Below, in pieces: positions 63,427 to 64,000 of a stretch of DNA of 64,000 nucleotides (position 1 is the first letter of the stretch; every line of letters begins with the position of its first letter). The stretch is from Saprospirales bacterium (lineage in GTDB: Bacteria; Bacteroidota; Bacteroidia; Chitinophagales; Saprospiraceae). The notes under the pieces are model-generated. The model was given only the letters and a program-made list of their open reading frames with translations, searched no databases and was not told the DNA's origin. The position numbers were made by a program, and so were the translations under genes. The DNA lies in contig JADJBL010000014.1 of the NCBI GenBank assembly GCA_016703765.1, forward strand, positions 66,387-130,386. The letters run 5' to 3'.

Positions 63427-64000
63427 ATGAAAACACTTAAAACCCTCGCCATCCTGGCGCTTTTTCCGTTTTCTTTTTCCTCGGCCCAACTCAATATCGG
63501 CGGAAAACCGTTGAGTTTCAGCTATCCCCTGAAGGAAAAGGATATTCCAACCGTGATCCAGCCCGCCCTGGATATGACCCTTATCGAAGCAGAAGACCGC
63601 AAAGAGCAGGAAATGGGCCTCCCGATGCGTTTCGGCTTTCCATTTGAAGTGAGTTTGAACCTCGACAATTCCGGGGTTTGGGAGATTTTGCCCAACGGGG
63701 ATGGGGTCTGGCGTCTGGCCATTACCTGCGAGCAGGCCAAATCGGTCAATTTGACCTACGACCATTTCTGGATGCCCAAAGGCGCCGTTATGTATGTTTA
63801 TTCCGGAGATAAGTCCCAGGTGTACGGCGGATTTACCAGCAGGAATAACAAAGGCGCCTCTCGTCTGGAAAAAAGAGGATTTGCCACCGCCATTGTAAAA
63901 GGAGATAATTTGGTCGTCGAGTATTACGAACCCGCAGCGGCAAGAGGGGAAGGCATCGTTTCCATCAACCGGATCGTGTCGGGGTATATTTCGATAGACA
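63427..64000 (+). CDS. lysyl-endopeptidase-like secreted serine protease, N-terminal part (3' cut by window edge)
   Basis: An open frame to the last base, 191 residues visible. MKTLKTLAILALFPFSFSSA is a signal peptide. The next part (LNIGGKPLSFSYPLKEKDIP, TVIQPALDMTLIEAEDRKEQ, MGLPMRFGFPFEVSLNLDNS, GVWEILPNGDGVWRLAITCE) is the propeptide-like region common to Bacteroidota lysyl endopeptidase (Achromobacter protease I type, trypsin fold) precursors, with YDHFWMPKGAVMYVYSGDKS as its hallmark. The catalytic domain lies beyond the window. Such proteins usually carry a T9SS tail. It follows the regulator gene by 97 bases and has its own promoter-like box. Confidence 0.8.
   Translation, partial: MKTLKTLAILALFPFSFSSAQLNIGGKPLSFSYPLKEKDIPTVIQPALDMTLIEAEDRKEQEMGLPMRFGFPFEVSLNLDNSGVWEILPNGDGVWRLAITCEQAKSVNLTYDHFWMPKGAVMYVYSGDKSQVYGGFTSRNNKGASRLEKRGFATAIVKGDNLVVEYYEPAAARGEGIVSINRIVSGYISID

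Overview
The window looks like a piece of a Bacteroidota chromosome, most likely a Saprospiria relative (Lewinella/Haliscomenobacter type). Evidence is family content, not database search: secreted proteins ending in type IX secretion (T9SS) sorting domains, a giant PKD-rich protein with a gliding-motility type C-terminus, DUF3822 next to RsmD, many lipoproteins, and several TAnnTTTG boxes of the kind used by the Bacteroidota housekeeping sigma factor. No rRNA, tRNA, CRISPR array, transposase or phage gene was recognised.

Layout. 1-4405: alpha-2-macroglobulin-like protein, cut by the left edge and broken internally. 4557-10929: housekeeping stretch (tsaD, bactofilin, DUF3822, rsmD, YkuK-like, trxB). 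11031-12544: membrane-anchored subtilase. 12530-26789: accessory-looking block with three very large NTPase-fold proteins (a helicase-like protein without its catalytic motifs, a ClpABC-like protein with an odd D1 and C-terminus, and a double CbbX/SpoVK-type AAA+ protein), mixed with a PAS-AraC regulator, a MORN lipoprotein, DUF4340, a hydrolase-like protein and a fatty acid desaturase. 26726-43538: methyltransferase, DUF4230, acyl-CoA dehydrogenase, VOC protein, giant PKD protein, YyaL-like protein, TPR lipoprotein, two Fe-S proteins and a PyrR-like phosphoribosyltransferase. 43639-53333: ankyrin plus serine hydrolase fusion, DinB, and three large secreted proteins, two with T9SS tails. 53678-64000: protease and regulator block: lipoprotein subtilase, CHAT-TPR protease, anti-sigma-like TPR protein with an ECF-like sigma factor, lone AraC helix-turn-helix, a pair of unknown proteins (one with YegP/DUF1508-like repeats), a small zinc-ribbon-like protein, a receiver-winged helix-BTAD activator with an in-frame stop, and the start of a lysyl-endopeptidase-like protein.

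Two window-wide patterns matter. First, many gene boundaries carry hairpins whose arms are built from drifting 7-9 nt tandem words; each site uses its own word, and some have grown into coding sequence, supplying C-termini, stop codons or part of a signal peptide. Second, about ten genes are interrupted. Most cases are one base missing from a homopolymer, which points first to sequencing or assembly error, although two sit on the slippery heptamer A AAA AAC. Split genes are therefore annotated as single features.

The best candidates for undescribed biology are the tandem-word hairpins, the three-NTPase block at 12.5-26.8 kb and the CHAT/sigma/effector-like block at 53.7-63.3 kb. Joint function of the genes inside either block is inference from proximity.
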